This document shows, one piece after another, positions 24,403 through 33,879 of a DNA stretch of 64,000 nucleotides (positions are counted from its first letter, which is position 1; the number at the start of each line of letters is the position of its first letter). Source of the stretch: JAZKFT01 sp039925965 (lineage in GTDB: Bacteria > Bacteroidota > Bacteroidia > Chitinophagales > Chitinophagaceae); assembly GCA_039925965.1 (NCBI GenBank), contig JBDSXW010000059.1, positions 74,994 through 138,993 on the forward strand, read 5' to 3'. A program made the translations under genes and the position numbers. The notes below the pieces were generated by a model that worked only from the letters and a program-made list of their open reading frames with translations, did not search any database and was not told the origin of the DNA.

Positions 24403-25167
24403 ATGTTGCCAAAACTTCAACGCTGCTTTTGCCGCTCATTCTGCGTCTGCTTGCTTGTTCTTTCCGGTTGTAAAAACGACGATACCTATAGTTTTGACCC
24501 CCGGCCATTCCTGCCGAAATATGATTCGTTTTATAAGGAGAATGATATTACAAGATATACGGCCGGCAAAAAGCCTCAAAGTCTGCGGTATTTAAAATAT
24601 ATACTCCGGCGGGATTCTCTCGCAAACGAGTTCTGTAATAAAGCAGGTTTCGACTGCCTTGATTCGGGATATTATGACATGGAAATTAGGATTGGATTTG
24701 GAGGAGGTTTAAGGGCACAGGAGCAGTATTTTATTTTGAAAAGATCAGACGGGACGTGGAACGCTTGTATAAATATTGTCTCAATGGATCTGGAGTATAT
24801 TTACAGTCCTGATTCTAGTTATAAAACAAAACTGGTTGTAGCAGAAAATAAAAAAAATGAAGTGTTCCCTAAATCCAATTGGGAAACAGTATTCAGGAAG
24901 CTGAATGAGTGGCAGATTTTTACGCTGCCGGATGGCGAAGTAATTGATAATGGTGGGTCGGATGCAGCAACTGATGGAGAAGGATATTCCATTGAAGTGG
25001 CCACAAGCAATATGAATCGGAGATACAGTTATAGCTATCCCGAAGACAAGTTAGATAAATGGCAAGCAAAGAGTTTTTACGACATCATGAATTTTCTATA
25101 CAAAGAATTTGGGTTTACAAAACTTGGCTATAATTGGGGTAAACGAGGCCAGAAACTCGTGCACTAG
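24403..25167 (+). CDS. Putative lipoprotein of unknown function
   Basis: I do not recognise the family. The 254 residues start with a short basic segment and a hydrophobic stretch ending in a lipobox, CLLVLSGC (Cys at about residue 23), so the mature protein is probably lipid-anchored. The body is acidic and mixed alpha/beta, with WETVFRKLNEWQIFTLPDGE and ATDGEGYSIEVATSNMNRRY, and a C-terminal FYDIMNFLYKEFGF helix. It stands alone and converges with upp. Confidence 0.6.
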   Translation: MLPKLQRCFCRSFCVCLLVLSGCKNDDTYSFDPRPFLPKYDSFYKENDITRYTAGKKPQSLRYLKYILRRDSLANEFCNKAGFDCLDSGYYDMEIRIGFGGGLRAQEQYFILKRSDGTWNACINIVSMDLEYIYSPDSSYKTKLVVAENKKNEVFPKSNWETVFRKLNEWQIFTLPDGEVIDNGGSDAATDGEGYSIEVATSNMNRRYSYSYPEDKLDKWQAKSFYDIMNFLYKEFGFTKLGYNWGKRGQKLVH

Positions 25168-25207
25168 TAGATCCAAAATGGCGGATTTCTTCTCATGTCA
25201 ATTGTGT

Positions 25208-25864
25208 TTACATCTGCATCTTACTTCCAAAAGCCAAATCTCCCGCATCTCCGAGGCCAGGAACGATATATCCCTTGGCTGTAATTTCATCATCAATATC
25301 ACCGCACCAAACAAAAGCTCCGGGGTGTTCCCTGAGTAATAATTCTACGCCGATGGTGCTGGCAATCGCACAAACCACATGAACCTGGGAAGGCATGCCC
25401 TCGGCTTTGAGGTGGCTGATGGTTTTTACCAGTGATGCGCCAGTGGCCAGCATCGGGTCGCAGATGATGAGGATGCGGCCGTCGAGTTCGGGCGTGCTCA
25501 GGTATTCGAGGCTGATTTCAAAACTGTCGTCGCGGGTATGTTTGCGGTAGGCACTGGCAAAGGCATTGTCGGCCTGGTCGAAATAATTGAGCAGGCCAGT
25601 ATGCATGGGCAGGCCTGCCCGAAGGATGGTGGCAATAACCGGCTGCTGTTTAAGGCGTTTCGACATATGCGTGCCCAATGGCGTTTCCACTTCCACTTCT
25701 TCCCAGGGCAGTTGCTTACTGATTTCGTAGCCGATTACTTCTGCAATACGTTCGATGTTGCGGCGAAAGCGCATCCGGTCCTGTTGAATGGTCACGTCGC
25801 GTAATTCGCTTACCCAGTTACTTACAAGGCTGTGTTGTTCGCTGAGATTGTGTACCATTTTCAT
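25208..25864 (-). CDS. upp: Uracil phosphoribosyltransferase
   Basis: This 218-residue protein carries the PRPP-binding loop in ICDPMLATGASLVKTISHLK, preceded by an acidic ELDGRILI segment. IATILRAGLPMHTGLLNYF is the pyrophosphate loop. The C-terminal YIVPGLGDAGDLAFG is the uracil-binding signature. It converts uracil and PRPP to UMP in pyrimidine salvage. The start may be 25864 or the next Met at 25858. Confidence 0.93.
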   Translation of the reverse strand: MKMVHNLSEQHSLVSNWVSELRDVTIQQDRMRFRRNIERIAEVIGYEISKQLPWEEVEVETPLGTHMSKRLKQQPVIATILRAGLPMHTGLLNYFDQADNAFASAYRKHTRDDSFEISLEYLSTPELDGRILIICDPMLATGASLVKTISHLKAEGMPSQVHVVCAIASTIGVELLLREHPGAFVWCGDIDDEITAKGYIVPGLGDAGDLAFGSKMQM

Positions 25865-25973
25865 GAGGAGGTTTTAGAAGTTTGAAGAATGAAAGCACGG
25901 AAGCTATATTGCAACGAAATTGACGGTTTGGGTTTATAATTTCAAATAAAAAATTACCAGGAAGGATAGAAAC

Positions 25974-26063
25974 GCGGATTGGGCGGATAGGGCGGATGGA
26001 GGCGGATTTTATTTTGGAGATTTTGGAGATTGTCTACAATGTCCCGCATGTCCCATATGTCCC
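25974..26063. repeat. 9-bp periodic array
   Basis: Ten 9-bp steps in phase between the divergent upp and anmK genes. The first units are G-rich (GCGGATTGG, GCGGATAGG), the middle ones read TTTTGGA, and the last are ATGTCCC words (GCATGTCCC, ATATGTCCC). The C-rich end resembles a reverse complement of the G-rich end, so it may be an inverted-arm element with a 9-bp period. Confidence 0.6.
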
Positions 26064-26136
26064 CGCCGCCAACAGCGCTGGCCGCAACAAGTGAAAACCA
26101 CAAAACTGAATTAATAACTAATCTAATCAACCAAAA

Positions 26137-27237
26137 ATGACTTACAGAGCGATCGGAATCATGAGCGGCAGCAGCCTGGATGGCCTCGATATTTGCTTCG
26201 CGGAACTGGACGAGAGTGGTGGCAAATGGACCTATGAGATATTAGCGTCGGAATGTATGTCTTATAGCGGAGCGTGGGTGGAAAAATTGCGCAATGCGAT
26301 TCACCTTTCCGGGAGAGAATATATGCGCCTCCATACTGCTTATGGTCACTATATCGGAGAACAGGTAAATGCTTTTATTGGAAAATACAACCTGCATCAC
26401 CGCGTGCAACTGATCGCTTCGCATGGCCATACCACTTTTCATGAACCTCAGCATAAAATGACTGGCCAGATAGGAGACGGCGCAGCCATCGCGGCCACCA
26501 CCGGCATAAATGTAGTAAGCGATCTCCGCGCCATGGACCTTGCGCTTGGTGGTCAGGGTGCACCGATTGTTCCCATTGGTGAAAAACTGTTATTGGGTGA
26601 CCATCGGTATTTTTTAAACCTCGGCGGCATTGCCAATATCAGCGCTAATCTCCCCGGCAATTATGTGGCTTTCGATGTGTGCCCGGCTAACCGTGTACTC
26701 AATATGCTGGTTCGGGAAATGGGGCATGATTACGATGAAGGCGGGGCTATAGCCGCTACCGGAAATGTAGATGCTGTCCTGCTCGAACAGTTGAACGGAC
26801 TTGATTTTTACAAGCAAGCCTATCCCAAGAGTCTGGCTAATGATTTTGGAACGGATATCGTTTACCCGATGATTCAAACCGCCGGTCTATCTGTGCCCGA
26901 CGCCTTACGCACTTGCGTAGAGCATGTTGCAATCCAGATAAAAAATGCCGTTGAGTCATTGGCCGGACCGGAAAAAAACATTGGTCCTTCGTCGATGCTG
27001 GTATGTGGCGGCGGCACATTGAATGATTTTCAGGTAGAAAGATTGACAGCCCTGCTTGCTTCAATGGATGTACAAGTTGCTGTTCCTGATAAGACGCTGA
27101 TCGAATTTAAAGAAGCACTGGTAATGGCCCTGATCGGTGTGCTCCGCTGGCGGGAAGAAAATAATGTACTTAACACCGTAACAGGTGCCAGCCGGAGCAG
27201 TATTGGCGGTGCGGTATGGGTAGGGCAGGAGGCGTGA
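26137..27237 (+). CDS. anmK: Anhydro-N-acetylmuramic acid kinase
   Basis: This 366-residue protein of the ASKHA fold has the N-terminal phosphate motif GIMSGSSLDGLDICFAEL. SHGHTTFHEP and GDGAAIAATTGINVVSDLRAMDLALGGQGAP are family hallmarks, and NLGGIANIS and MLVCGGGTLND are the nucleotide and sugar sites. It phosphorylates and opens 1,6-anhydro-MurNAc to MurNAc-6-P during peptidoglycan recycling. It stands alone and converges with the M1 peptidase gene, separated by the GTTCACAA element at 27265. Confidence 0.93.
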   Translation: MTYRAIGIMSGSSLDGLDICFAELDESGGKWTYEILASECMSYSGAWVEKLRNAIHLSGREYMRLHTAYGHYIGEQVNAFIGKYNLHHRVQLIASHGHTTFHEPQHKMTGQIGDGAAIAATTGINVVSDLRAMDLALGGQGAPIVPIGEKLLLGDHRYFLNLGGIANISANLPGNYVAFDVCPANRVLNMLVREMGHDYDEGGAIAATGNVDAVLLEQLNGLDFYKQAYPKSLANDFGTDIVYPMIQTAGLSVPDALRTCVEHVAIQIKNAVESLAGPEKNIGPSSMLVCGGGTLNDFQVERLTALLASMDVQVAVPDKTLIEFKEALVMALIGVLRWREENNVLNTVTGASRSSIGGAVWVGQEA

Positions 27238-27264
27238 TGGTGAAAGCCGGGTTTAAAAAGACGC

Positions 27265-27308
27265 ATTCACAAGTTTACAAGTTCACGGGTTCACAAATGT
27301 GAACTTGT
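27265..27308. repeat. 8-bp periodic hairpin (core GTTCACAA)
   Basis: Four 8-bp units (ATTCACAA, GTTTACAA, GTTCACGG, GTTCACAA) are followed by ATGTGAACTTGT in the reverse orientation. ACAAGTTCAC and GTGAACTTGT pair perfectly. It lies between convergent anmK and the M1 peptidase gene and could serve as a bidirectional terminator, though no T-run follows. Confidence 0.7.
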
Positions 27309-27341
27309 TAAGGAGTTCCATCGGTTGGGGGCGCCCTCATA

Positions 27342-30227
27342 TCACCACAGGCTGATGCCTTTGTAAAGTGGTTTCAGGTTTTGTATATCGATACTAAACG
27401 TGACATTTTTCTGCCACCATTTTACGCCATTCAGTTCGTTGGGGGCTTTGAATTGTTTGCTCTGGATAATGACCCAATAAATATTTACAATTTTGAATAC
27501 GGGTAGCTGCAGGCCAATGCTATAGAGGAATTTTGGGTCAGGATTGTTTTCTGCCCAGGCCTCGGCATAGGTGCCAATATCTGTAAATACTTTTAATGGC
27601 ATATCTATCGGCAACACGGCAAGTGGATTAATATTGTTAGGTACATCAAAAGCAAAATTGAGAGCCCCCAGCCAGTTGTCGGTACGGCCGGGTCGTTCAC
27701 TGCTGTAATCGCTGCGATACTTGAAGCCGCCATCGCGTATCATGATTTGTTTGCCTTTGAGTTCGGTACTCTGATTACGTTCTATAAACGGATTGCTGTA
27801 AGTATAGTCATCGTCGCCATTGGCGCCATACATGGTAAAATGATAGCGGCTGTTGCCAAACCTTAGTTTGTCGGTTTTTGTTTCCCCATAAAAAATCTTA
27901 CCGGCGAAAAATCTTATGTTAACACCCTGGGTAGCGCTGTAGTTAAAAAAGTAATTTGTAGTGAAAGTAGCCCGAAGCAGGTCGCCTGCTTTTTGGAGCT
28001 GAGCCACGGCTGTGTACGGATATAAATTTCGCTTATTGTCAACGCCAAAGCTTAGCTGGTGTACCGCCCGCTTTACATTTCCATCCTTTACGGCATAGTA
28101 CTGGAAGGTATCCTGTGGAAGCCGCCGCTGCTTGTAGTCAAACTGGCCTTCGGTGATAAAGAAAGATTTCCATTCAATCCATTTGGTGATGTTGCTGTTG
28201 GGGTTGTTTTTTGTAAACTCCGCCCTAATGGATGGCGCTATTTTGAAAAAGCCCTTGTAAAGTTTCTGGTACTGGTCGCCATCGCCATCGTCTGTGCTAA
28301 ACCGGGCAATGGTGAGACCGGGAGTAATACTGTGGATTTTTTTTTGAACCGGAGCATTGGCGGGCGTTGTATAAAAGCTGTAAGACGCTGCTCCAATAAA
28401 GTTAAACTGCTTAGAGCCGGTGGCGTATAATGGCGCCAACGCAAATTTAAAAGGGGTAGTGGGCATGCCAATATTATGTATCACAAAGCCAGGCATGAAT
28501 TTGTCGTAGGCATTAAAACCAAGGATCGGCAATGCTGTAATGTATTTCGCTTTGCCGTCGAGCGGTGGCATGAGACCAACGAGTTTGGTTGGCTTTACGC
28601 GTTCGGGATTGTTGAGGCTTCCTTTTGTGTACAATAACTTAAAGAGTTCATCGAGGTTTTGTCCACTTATTTTTTCTGCCAGTTGCTTAAAATCCGAAGG
28701 CAACGGATGCCTCATTTTCCATTCTTTGAAGTAGGCCAGCATGAGTTCCTTCATTTTATCCTTACCAATTGTCTGCTCAAGTTTTTCCATCCATAGTGCC
28801 CCTTTCGAATAGGCTAATGCGGCATAGTTGCTCTTGGTCATCGCTTCGCTGGTAGTTTCCATGGCCTGGTCTTTCCGCGATTCTATCAGCGAATACACCA
28901 ACAGTTCTCCCGGATCATCCGGCAATACACCGCCTCTGAACGCTTTTTTGGGCTTGGCAACGGGTGGATAGTATAATGCTTTGTATTTTTTTTCGTAATA
29001 CGTGTTCATTCCCTCATCCATCCAGGCATGGTCGCGTTCGTTGGTGGCTATCATTGCCTGGAGCCAGTTGTGGCCCACTTCATGGGCGATAACAATATCC
29101 AGTTCCGACTCATCTTCGCCGGGCACATTGATCAGGGTGATATTGGGGTATTCCATGCCGCCCGAGGCGGTGTTGGGTGGCGCGCAAACCACGTTTACCG
29201 TGGAATATGGGTAGTCGCCCAACTGCTCAGCATAATATTTAAGTGAACGGGTGGTGAATTGAATGCTGTTTTTCCAAAGTTTTTCTTTCGAAGGGAGAAT
29301 GAAAGTAAAGGCGTCTACGTTGGGGTTCGTTGGCAGCGCCACAATATCATGCTGCACAATAAACCTTTTATCAGCAAACCAGGCAAAATCAATTACAGAC
29401 TTTGCATTGTAATGAATGGTTTTGGTTGCTTTATCAGAAACCGGGAAATTGTCGATTGTTTTTTTCTTACTTGCAAAAATGTCTTTTTTGCCCTTGGGCT
29501 CGTCTGGTTGTGGTGATTTTTTACGAGCCAACAGAAACTGTTTTTCGCTTTCTTCCTGCAGATCTCCGGTGGCTGCTACCACATAATTTTTGGGCAGCGT
29601 TATCGCTATTTCATAGTCGCCAAAGTCGTTATAAAATTCGCCCTGGTCCAGGTAAGGCATCGCATGCCAGCCCTGCCGGTCGTACACCGCTGGTTTTGGA
29701 TACCATTGGGTTACCTGGTAGCTCTGGTCAATATGCCCGCCACGACTAAAGTTTTTTGGCAGTTTTACCTGGAATGGTGTCGTAATGGTGATGCTGTTGC
29801 CTGGCAACAATGGCGTTGGCACTACAAGTTTTGAAATATCAATGTATTGCGGATGATCTTCCAGCAAAGCCACCTGGCCTTCCACCCTAAAATCGAGTTT
29901 GTTGATATAGCCGCGGTCCTGGTTGTTGGTGAAATAGAATTCTGAGTTATCCAGCTGCTCTACCATTTGCTCGGCGAAGGCGGTCTTGTCGTTCTTAAAA
30001 GCATTGGGCCACAGGTGCATCCAGATAAACGAAAGCGTATCGCTGCTGTTGTTTTTGTACGTGATGGTTTCAAAGCCATCCAGGGTGTGCTTTACATCGT
30101 TAAGAGATACGTTGATTTTAAAATCTACCTGCTGCTGCCAGTAGGGTTGTTGGGCGAAGCATTTTCCTGCGACTAGCAGGCTGGCTATAAGAACAAAGCG
30201 GTACAGTCTTGAAAATGATTTCCTCAT
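27342..30227 (-). CDS. Secreted M1-family zinc metallopeptidase
   Basis: This 961-residue protein has an N-terminal signal peptide ending near SLLVAGKCFAQ. GGMEYPN is the M1 exopeptidase motif variant. The zinc site is H382-E383-x2-H386 (HEVGHNW), with the third ligand E405 in MDEGMNTYYE after the standard 18-residue spacing. Its N-terminal beta domain begins VDFKINVSLNDVKHTLDGFETITY. The C-terminal 400 residues are a large extra domain seen in Bacteroidota members. It probably trims peptides in the periplasm or at the surface. Confidence 0.9.
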   Translation of the reverse strand: MRKSFSRLYRFVLIASLLVAGKCFAQQPYWQQQVDFKINVSLNDVKHTLDGFETITYKNNSSDTLSFIWMHLWPNAFKNDKTAFAEQMVEQLDNSEFYFTNNQDRGYINKLDFRVEGQVALLEDHPQYIDISKLVVPTPLLPGNSITITTPFQVKLPKNFSRGGHIDQSYQVTQWYPKPAVYDRQGWHAMPYLDQGEFYNDFGDYEIAITLPKNYVVAATGDLQEESEKQFLLARKKSPQPDEPKGKKDIFASKKKTIDNFPVSDKATKTIHYNAKSVIDFAWFADKRFIVQHDIVALPTNPNVDAFTFILPSKEKLWKNSIQFTTRSLKYYAEQLGDYPYSTVNVVCAPPNTASGGMEYPNITLINVPGEDESELDIVIAHEVGHNWLQAMIATNERDHAWMDEGMNTYYEKKYKALYYPPVAKPKKAFRGGVLPDDPGELLVYSLIESRKDQAMETTSEAMTKSNYAALAYSKGALWMEKLEQTIGKDKMKELMLAYFKEWKMRHPLPSDFKQLAEKISGQNLDELFKLLYTKGSLNNPERVKPTKLVGLMPPLDGKAKYITALPILGFNAYDKFMPGFVIHNIGMPTTPFKFALAPLYATGSKQFNFIGAASYSFYTTPANAPVQKKIHSITPGLTIARFSTDDGDGDQYQKLYKGFFKIAPSIRAEFTKNNPNSNITKWIEWKSFFITEGQFDYKQRRLPQDTFQYYAVKDGNVKRAVHQLSFGVDNKRNLYPYTAVAQLQKAGDLLRATFTTNYFFNYSATQGVNIRFFAGKIFYGETKTDKLRFGNSRYHFTMYGANGDDDYTYSNPFIERNQSTELKGKQIMIRDGGFKYRSDYSSERPGRTDNWLGALNFAFDVPNNINPLAVLPIDMPLKVFTDIGTYAEAWAENNPDPKFLYSIGLQLPVFKIVNIYWVIIQSKQFKAPNELNGVKWWQKNVTFSIDIQNLKPLYKGISLW

Positions 30228-30483
30228 ATTTTTCTTCCGTCCTTGCGGGACTTAATACGTTTTAAAATGTTGTTGCTACAAAGCTTTTGTCCCATGAAGG
30301 GCATTTTACGAAATCCATTATGAATATAACCTCAGAAGCTGTTTTAATTTTTATTTTGAATACCAGCAATAGTTTTTCAAAGGAGCTTCGTTGCGCCGCA
30401 ATCCTTTCATCTGCATACCATTGGGCAACAATAAAATTCAACAATTCACTTTCATTATTTTTTAAAGGTAATTTTTTTAACCA
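30228..30483. other. Upstream region of the M1 peptidase, no gene
   Basis: An AT-rich stretch between two minus-strand genes. A plus-strand frame from 30287 runs into the sugar-transferase gene and has no family features. I see no repeat array here; it probably holds the M1 peptidase promoter. Confidence 0.4.
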
Positions 30484-31908
30484 CTACTTGCCTTTGCCAG
30501 TAAAAATGATCCGCAGGGTGTGGATCATAATCTTGAAATCGAGCAGTAGACTGATATTTTCGATGTACAGAAGGTCGTATTCCATCCGCTCCAGCATTTC
30601 GTCTACATGGCTTGCATACCCGTACTGCACCATGCCCCAACTGGTGAGGCCTGGCTTTACTTTAAACAGGTATTTGTAGTAAGGGTTCATTGCTTTGAGC
30701 TGGTCGATATAAAACCTGCGTTCCGGCCTCGGACCTATCAGGCTCATATCACCTTTTAAAATATTCCAGGCCTGCGGTAGTTCATCGAGCCGCCACTTAC
30801 GCATCGTTTTTCCCCATTTGGTGATGCGCGGATCGTTATCGCTACTCAATGCCGGCCCTTCCGGCTCCGCATCGGTTATCATACTCCGGAATTTCCAGAT
30901 CATAAATGGTTTGCCCTTGAGCCCGATCCGCTCCTGCTTGAAAAATATGGGTCCGCGGGATGACAGTTTTACCCGGATGATCACAAAGAGGTACAGCGGC
31001 AACAGTATAACCGGGGCGATGGCACTGATGGATATATCGATCAACCGTTTGATATTTTGTTGCCAGGCAGGCATCAGGCCGGTATTGATATCGATTAACA
31101 TACCGCCCACCACGTTATTCGTTTTCACGCTACCGTATAAAATATCCAGGGTATTGGGCACTAGTTTTATCGTAACATCTTTTTCGCTTAGCCTACTGAT
31201 CAATGGTGCCGCCAGGTGTTCTTCGTGGCTGTCGAGGGCAATAACGACCTGCTCAATTCTTTCGCTTTGGATAACAGCTTCTGCATCGTCGACCGAGCCT
31301 TTATATGGGATCCATTTAGAAAGGCCATTTTTTCCGGCTCCGTTGGTAGTGATAAAGCCAACAGGGTAAAGCCCGGTGGTGTAGGCCAGTTTATTGAGGG
31401 TTTCGAAGGCCTTAACCGATTTTATATTGTTGCCGACAAAAAGTGTACGCATTTGCACCTTACCGCTATGAATTTGCTTTTTCACTACCGACAACACAAT
31501 GGCGCGGCCAATAAACGTAAGGCTAAAATGCAATAACATCAGGCAGAAAAAAGCTTTGTAGTAGTAATTGTAGTCATTATCAAAGCGGGTATCGTCTATA
31601 AGTAGCGCAAAAAAGATGATGAGACATCCAACAAGGCTGGTAATAAAGGTGGCGGTAAACTCGTTAAGCCGCGATTTTTCGTACAGACTGGTACGGTAGC
31701 TGCCGGTCAAAAGAAAAAGGATCAGCCAAAAAAACGGGATCACAAATATCACCTTCCAGAACATAGGATCCCTGATGATAGAGGCAAGGCTGTCATTCTC
31801 AAATAAAAGTTGCCGCCGTATGACATAAAACATACCCCAACTAATGATGGCACTCAAAAAGTCGCTGGCAGCATACCAGTTGGTCGATATCGGTTTGGTT
31901 GAAGGCAA
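30484..31908 (-). CDS. Polyprenyl glycosylphosphotransferase (exopolysaccharide/O-antigen priming enzyme)
   Basis: The frame opens at 31959, but the first codons are repeat DNA; a TTG at 31908 gives MPSTKPISTNWYAASDF, a more natural start (474 residues). Four to five membrane helices come first, then a CoA-binding-like domain (TLFVGNNIKSVKAFE). The C-terminal bacterial sugar transferase domain carries FFKQERIGLKGKPFMIWKFR, WRLDELPQAWNILKGDMS and LIGPRPER. It should transfer a hexose-1-phosphate from a UDP-sugar to undecaprenyl phosphate at the inner membrane. The oxidoreductase gene lies upstream on the same strand. Confidence 0.88.
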   Translation of the reverse strand: MPSTKPISTNWYAASDFLSAIISWGMFYVIRRQLLFENDSLASIIRDPMFWKVIFVIPFFWLILFLLTGSYRTSLYEKSRLNEFTATFITSLVGCLIIFFALLIDDTRFDNDYNYYYKAFFCLMLLHFSLTFIGRAIVLSVVKKQIHSGKVQMRTLFVGNNIKSVKAFETLNKLAYTTGLYPVGFITTNGAGKNGLSKWIPYKGSVDDAEAVIQSERIEQVVIALDSHEEHLAAPLISRLSEKDVTIKLVPNTLDILYGSVKTNNVVGGMLIDINTGLMPAWQQNIKRLIDISISAIAPVILLPLYLFVIIRVKLSSRGPIFFKQERIGLKGKPFMIWKFRSMITDAEPEGPALSSDNDPRITKWGKTMRKWRLDELPQAWNILKGDMSLIGPRPERRFYIDQLKAMNPYYKYLFKVKPGLTSWGMVQYGYASHVDEMLERMEYDLLYIENISLLLDFKIMIHTLRIIFTGKGK

Positions 31909-31915
31909 ATGGGAT

Positions 31916-31947
31916 TGTGAGAATGTAAAAATGTGAAAATGTGGAAA
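31916..31947 (-). repeat. 8-bp array upstream of the glycosylphosphotransferase
   Basis: Four 8-bp units in phase (on the plus strand TGTGAGAA, TGTAAAAA, TGTGAAAA, TGTGGAAA). It ends 7 bases before the chosen TTG start, so it sits in the same place as the arrays before 6994 and 9700. If translation began at 31959 the array would encode an odd HFHIFTF stretch. Confidence 0.55.
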
Positions 31948-31985
31948 CGGGCGTTGCAAAAGTTTGACCTCTTCAACTTAACCTT

Positions 31986-32963
31986 TTACATGCCGACTTT
32001 TAGCTGACCCATTTTTTCAAGGATCTGGTGGGCTACATCCATGGCCATAAAGCCATCCACTTCGCTTACAAGGGTGTTGCGGTTTTCCTGGATGGAATAT
32101 ACAAAAGCCTGAAGCTCCATCAGTATCGCGTTACCATCCTTTACTTCGGGAGTGGCTACGGCAATGGTTTTTTTGCCGCCACTCGGCGTTTCCAGGTCAA
32201 ACGTAAAAACATTTTCATCGGTTGCTTCCTGTATTTTGATAATCTCAGTTTTTTTGGCGAGGAAGTCGATACCGATATAGGCGTCTTTTTGAAATATGCG
32301 CATCTTTCGCATTTTTTTCATACTAATGCGGCTACTGGTGAGGTTGGCGACGCAACCATTGGTAAATTCAATTCTCACATTGGCAATATCGGGCGTATCT
32401 GTCATTACAGCTACACCACTGGCGCTAATGTTTTTCACCGGGCTTTTTACCAATGCCAGCACGATGTCGATATCGTGGATCATCAAGTCCAGTATTACGC
32501 TCACTTCGGTGCCGCGCGGGTTGAATTGTGCCAGCCGGTGCACTTCTATAAACATAGGTTGTAGCTGGTATTTTATTGCCGCCAGATAAGCTGGATTAAA
32601 CCGCTCCACATGCCCTACCTGCACTTTTACATTGGCTTCTTTGGATAATTTAAGTATCTCCCGGGCTTCGTCCATCGTATTGGCCAGCGGCTTCTCTACA
32701 AACACATGGAGGCTTTTACGAAGTGCCATTTTTACAAGCTCAAAATGATATGTGGTGGGCGCAATAATATCTACAGCCTGGCACAGATTCATCAATTCTT
32801 CAGGATCGGCAAAGCGCTTGAGTCCATACTTTCCAGCTACTTCCACGGCATTTTCGTCATTAGGATCGTAAAAGCCTACCAGCTCCGCTTCCTTTATCTC
32901 TTGCCAGTTGTTTAAATGGAATTTCCCCAGGTGGCCAACACCAAACACGCCCACTTTAAGCAT
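31986..32963 (-). CDS. Gfo/Idh/MocA-family oxidoreductase
   Basis: The 325 residues have an N-terminal Rossmann domain with VGVFGVGHLGKFHLNNW and FVEKPLANTMDEAREIL; the EKP Lys is the catalytic or cofactor residue of the family. The C-terminal alpha/beta domain binds the sugar substrate. Members oxidise sugars or sugar nucleotides with NAD(P). Its position 27 bases upstream of the end of the sugar-transferase frame suggests a role in making a polysaccharide precursor, but the substrate is unknown. Confidence 0.88.
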   Translation of the reverse strand: MLKVGVFGVGHLGKFHLNNWQEIKEAELVGFYDPNDENAVEVAGKYGLKRFADPEELMNLCQAVDIIAPTTYHFELVKMALRKSLHVFVEKPLANTMDEAREILKLSKEANVKVQVGHVERFNPAYLAAIKYQLQPMFIEVHRLAQFNPRGTEVSVILDLMIHDIDIVLALVKSPVKNISASGVAVMTDTPDIANVRIEFTNGCVANLTSSRISMKKMRKMRIFQKDAYIGIDFLAKKTEIIKIQEATDENVFTFDLETPSGGKKTIAVATPEVKDGNAILMELQAFVYSIQENRNTLVSEVDGFMAMDVAHQILEKMGQLKVGM

Positions 32964-33265
32964 TGTAGATTTTATTTAGGTACGGGCTAAAATTAAAGCC
33001 AAAATGCGAAATCAGGCCTGCTGGTTTTGGGGAGCTGGGAAATGGAGGTATAACTACGGGAAATCAGGGCGTGGATGGGGTTGCTTTTTTTGAAAATCTG
33101 TTGTTTAGTGCCGTCAAATCCAAAAAGGGCAGCGGCATTTACGCTGCGCCAAATGATCTTCGGTACACCCACAGAACCGCTGACACCAGCTGCGCATTCA
33201 AAAAATGTATAGGCGATTTTAAATTAAGTTTATGATATTGCCACTTTAAACTACCCGATTACAAC
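32964..33265. other. Intergenic region between divergent genes, no recognisable content
   Basis: About 300 bases between the oxidoreductase and the second LOG gene. I see no gene, repeat array or RNA; both promoters should be here. Confidence 0.4.
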
Positions 33266-33796
33266 ATGCAATCTTTAGCAGTATTCTGCGGTTCAAGAGC
33301 GGGCAGCGATCCGCAGTTTGTGGCACACGCCAGCCTGTTGGGCAGGTTAATGGCAGCCCAAAACATCACGTTGATTTATGGCGGTGGAAGTGTGGGCATC
33401 ATGGGTGCGGTAGCAGATGCGGTGATGGAACATGGCGGTACAGTAACCGGCGTCATACCCGAATTGCTGCTAGCCTGGGAAGCCCAGCATATGGGCATCA
33501 CGGAATTGAAAATTGTGGCTGATATGCACGTGCGGAAACGCCTCATGTACGAAATGGCGGAGGCGGCCATCGTGCTTCCCGGTGGCCATGGAACTTTGGA
33601 TGAATTGTTTGAAATGCTCACCTGGAATTCGCTGAAGATCCACGATAAGCATATTTATATTCTCAATACCAATGGTTTTTATAATCACCTGATCGCACAC
33701 CTGCACCAGATGTTTGCCTCTGAATTTTTGTATGATAAAATTGAAAACCGGATCACGGTTTTGAATGATCCGGGGGAGTTGCTGGAGTATTTATAA
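33266..33796 (+). CDS. LOG-family (TIGR00730) nucleotide hydrolase, short form
   Basis: This 176-residue protein opens AVFCGSRAGSDPQF and has YGGGSVGIMGAVADAV (about 38-53) and the signature LPGGHGTLDELFEMLTW. It lacks the N-terminal extension of the member at 8576 and is closer to typical LOG cytokinin-activating phosphoribohydrolases. The substrate in this organism is unknown; AMP or cytokinin-like nucleotides are candidates. It converges with the Rpn-type gene, with a hairpin between them. Confidence 0.88.
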   Translation: MQSLAVFCGSRAGSDPQFVAHASLLGRLMAAQNITLIYGGGSVGIMGAVADAVMEHGGTVTGVIPELLLAWEAQHMGITELKIVADMHVRKRLMYEMAEAAIVLPGGHGTLDELFEMLTWNSLKIHDKHIYILNTNGFYNHLIAHLHQMFASEFLYDKIENRITVLNDPGELLEYL

Positions 33797-33822
33797 AACG
33801 CTGTTCCCGAATGTTCTTAACG

Positions 33823-33848
33823 AAAAAAGCCTCCTGAAGGAAGCTTTT
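33823..33848. terminator. Bidirectional hairpin terminator
   Basis: AAAAGC, then CCT-GA-AGG, then GCTTTT form a short stem with A-rich and T-rich flanks in both orientations. It lies between the convergent LOG and Rpn-type genes, where a shared terminator is expected. Confidence 0.6.
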
Positions 33849-33879
33849 AGAATAGTATTTTCAATCCGTTAGGTACGTA

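Noticed and set aside
27265..27308. Standard intrinsic terminator
   Set aside because: The stem is strong but no T-run follows on either strand, and the units belong to the 8-bp repeat class; listed as a repeat instead.
30287..30679. Plus-strand gene of 130 residues
   Set aside because: It runs into the antisense of the sugar-transferase gene and has no family features.
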